A stretch of 64,000 nt of DNA from Liquorilactobacillus aquaticus DSM 21051 (GTDB lineage: Bacteria; Bacillota; Bacilli; Lactobacillales; Lactobacillaceae). The stretch is from the NCBI RefSeq assembly GCF_001436755.1, contig NZ_AYZD01000027.1, positions 1 to 64,000 on the forward strand. Direction: 5' to 3'. The position numbers and the translations under genes were made by a program. Shown here piece by piece: positions 63,957 to 64,000 of the stretch. The notes under the pieces were generated by a model, which saw only the letters and a program-made list of their open reading frames with translations, was not told the DNA's origin and did not search any database. The first letter of the stretch is position 1. Every line of letters starts with the position of its first letter.

Positions 63957-64000
63957 ATTAAGAAAGAACAAGAAAAAATTAGTTTGTTTAATCTTGTAAT
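63957..64000 (+). CDS. Start of an APC-family amino acid permease, cut by the window edge
   Basis: An AAGGAG ribosome site (63941-63946) is followed ten bases later by an open frame reading KKEQEKISLFNLV, the characteristic opening of amino acid-polyamine-cation permeases. The only codon at the right spacing is ATT; a stop codon lies two codons upstream and no ATG, GTG or TTG fits. Either a rare ATT start is used or the start codon is mutated. Only 14 codons are visible. Confidence 0.5.
   Translation, partial: MKKEQEKISLFNLV

Noticed and set aside
1-64000. CRISPR arrays, tRNA, rRNA, prophage or insertion sequences
   Set aside because: No regularly spaced repeats, cloverleaf or rRNA sequence, transposase or phage genes were recognised on either strand.

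Overview
The window is a low-GC chromosomal stretch of a fermentative Firmicute, almost certainly in the Lactobacillaceae. Pointers are AggAGG-type ribosome binding sites with frequent GTG/TTG starts, many PTS and ABC sugar uptake genes, bifunctional AdhE, a choloylglycine-hydrolase-family enzyme, OpuC-type osmoprotection, a LevR/sigma-54 mannose-class PTS, and a T-box before brnQ. An orphan EAL gene fits lactobacilli related to Liquorilactobacillus, but I cannot fix the genus. I see no rRNA, tRNA, prophage, CRISPR array or intact insertion sequence.

Layout. 0.2-7.1 kb: arginine deiminase coupled to an MsmK-type ATPase, divergent from msmEFG-like sugar ABC genes, then a MATE exporter. 7.3-10.1 kb: a permease remnant and a PadR-controlled envelope operon (padR, DUF1700, DUF4097, pspC) with its promoter and operator. 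10.5-13.8 kb: a small membrane peptide gene, a divergent EF4/LepA paralogue with its TetR regulator, and an OsmC protein. 14.1-19.9 kb: a soluble fumarate reductase-like flavoprotein, a ferritin and the opuC operon. 20-23 kb: DUF2207 and a broken SGNH esterase. 23.3-30.4 kb: a mannose-class PTS with a GH13 glucosidase, a sigma-54 promoter and the LevR activator. 30.8-33.9 kb: LytTR/LiaF-like pair and T-box-controlled brnQ. 34-41 kb: short-chain dehydrogenase, an orphan OppA behind a leader-peptide attenuator, adhE with a Rex-like site, and a choloylglycine hydrolase-family enzyme. 41.6-44.6 kb: TetR pseudogene, DUF72, DUF1003 with a 34-codon His-rich ORF ahead of it, and a free-standing 41-aa membrane peptide gene. 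44.7-49.4 kb: the trehalose locus treP-treR-treC. 49.5-54.5 kb: ABC exporter, GT-C glycosyltransferase and EAL protein. 54.6-63.4 kb: a Cys42-less NADH-oxidase-family protein, CHAD protein, an RpiR/oxidoreductase/EIIC/UPF0303 locus, asparaginase and Nudix. The right edge cuts into an apparent amino-acid permease.

The genes form mostly independent 1-5 gene units, many closed by similar GGCTGGGTCAAAA-type hairpin terminators. Sugar uptake (msm, man-PTS, trehalose and unknown EIIC loci), redox balance (AdhE, fumarate reductase, Nox-like), peptide or amino-acid supply (OppA, BrnQ, asparaginase, ArcA) and envelope or osmotic stress (PadR operon, LiaF/LytTR, OpuC) dominate.

The most interesting signals are the branched-chain-rich leader peptide and five-segment mutually exclusive hairpins before oppA, three unannotated small ORFs with good expression signals, the Cys42-to-Asp change in the NADH oxidase homologue, and the TetR-LepA-paralogue operon.
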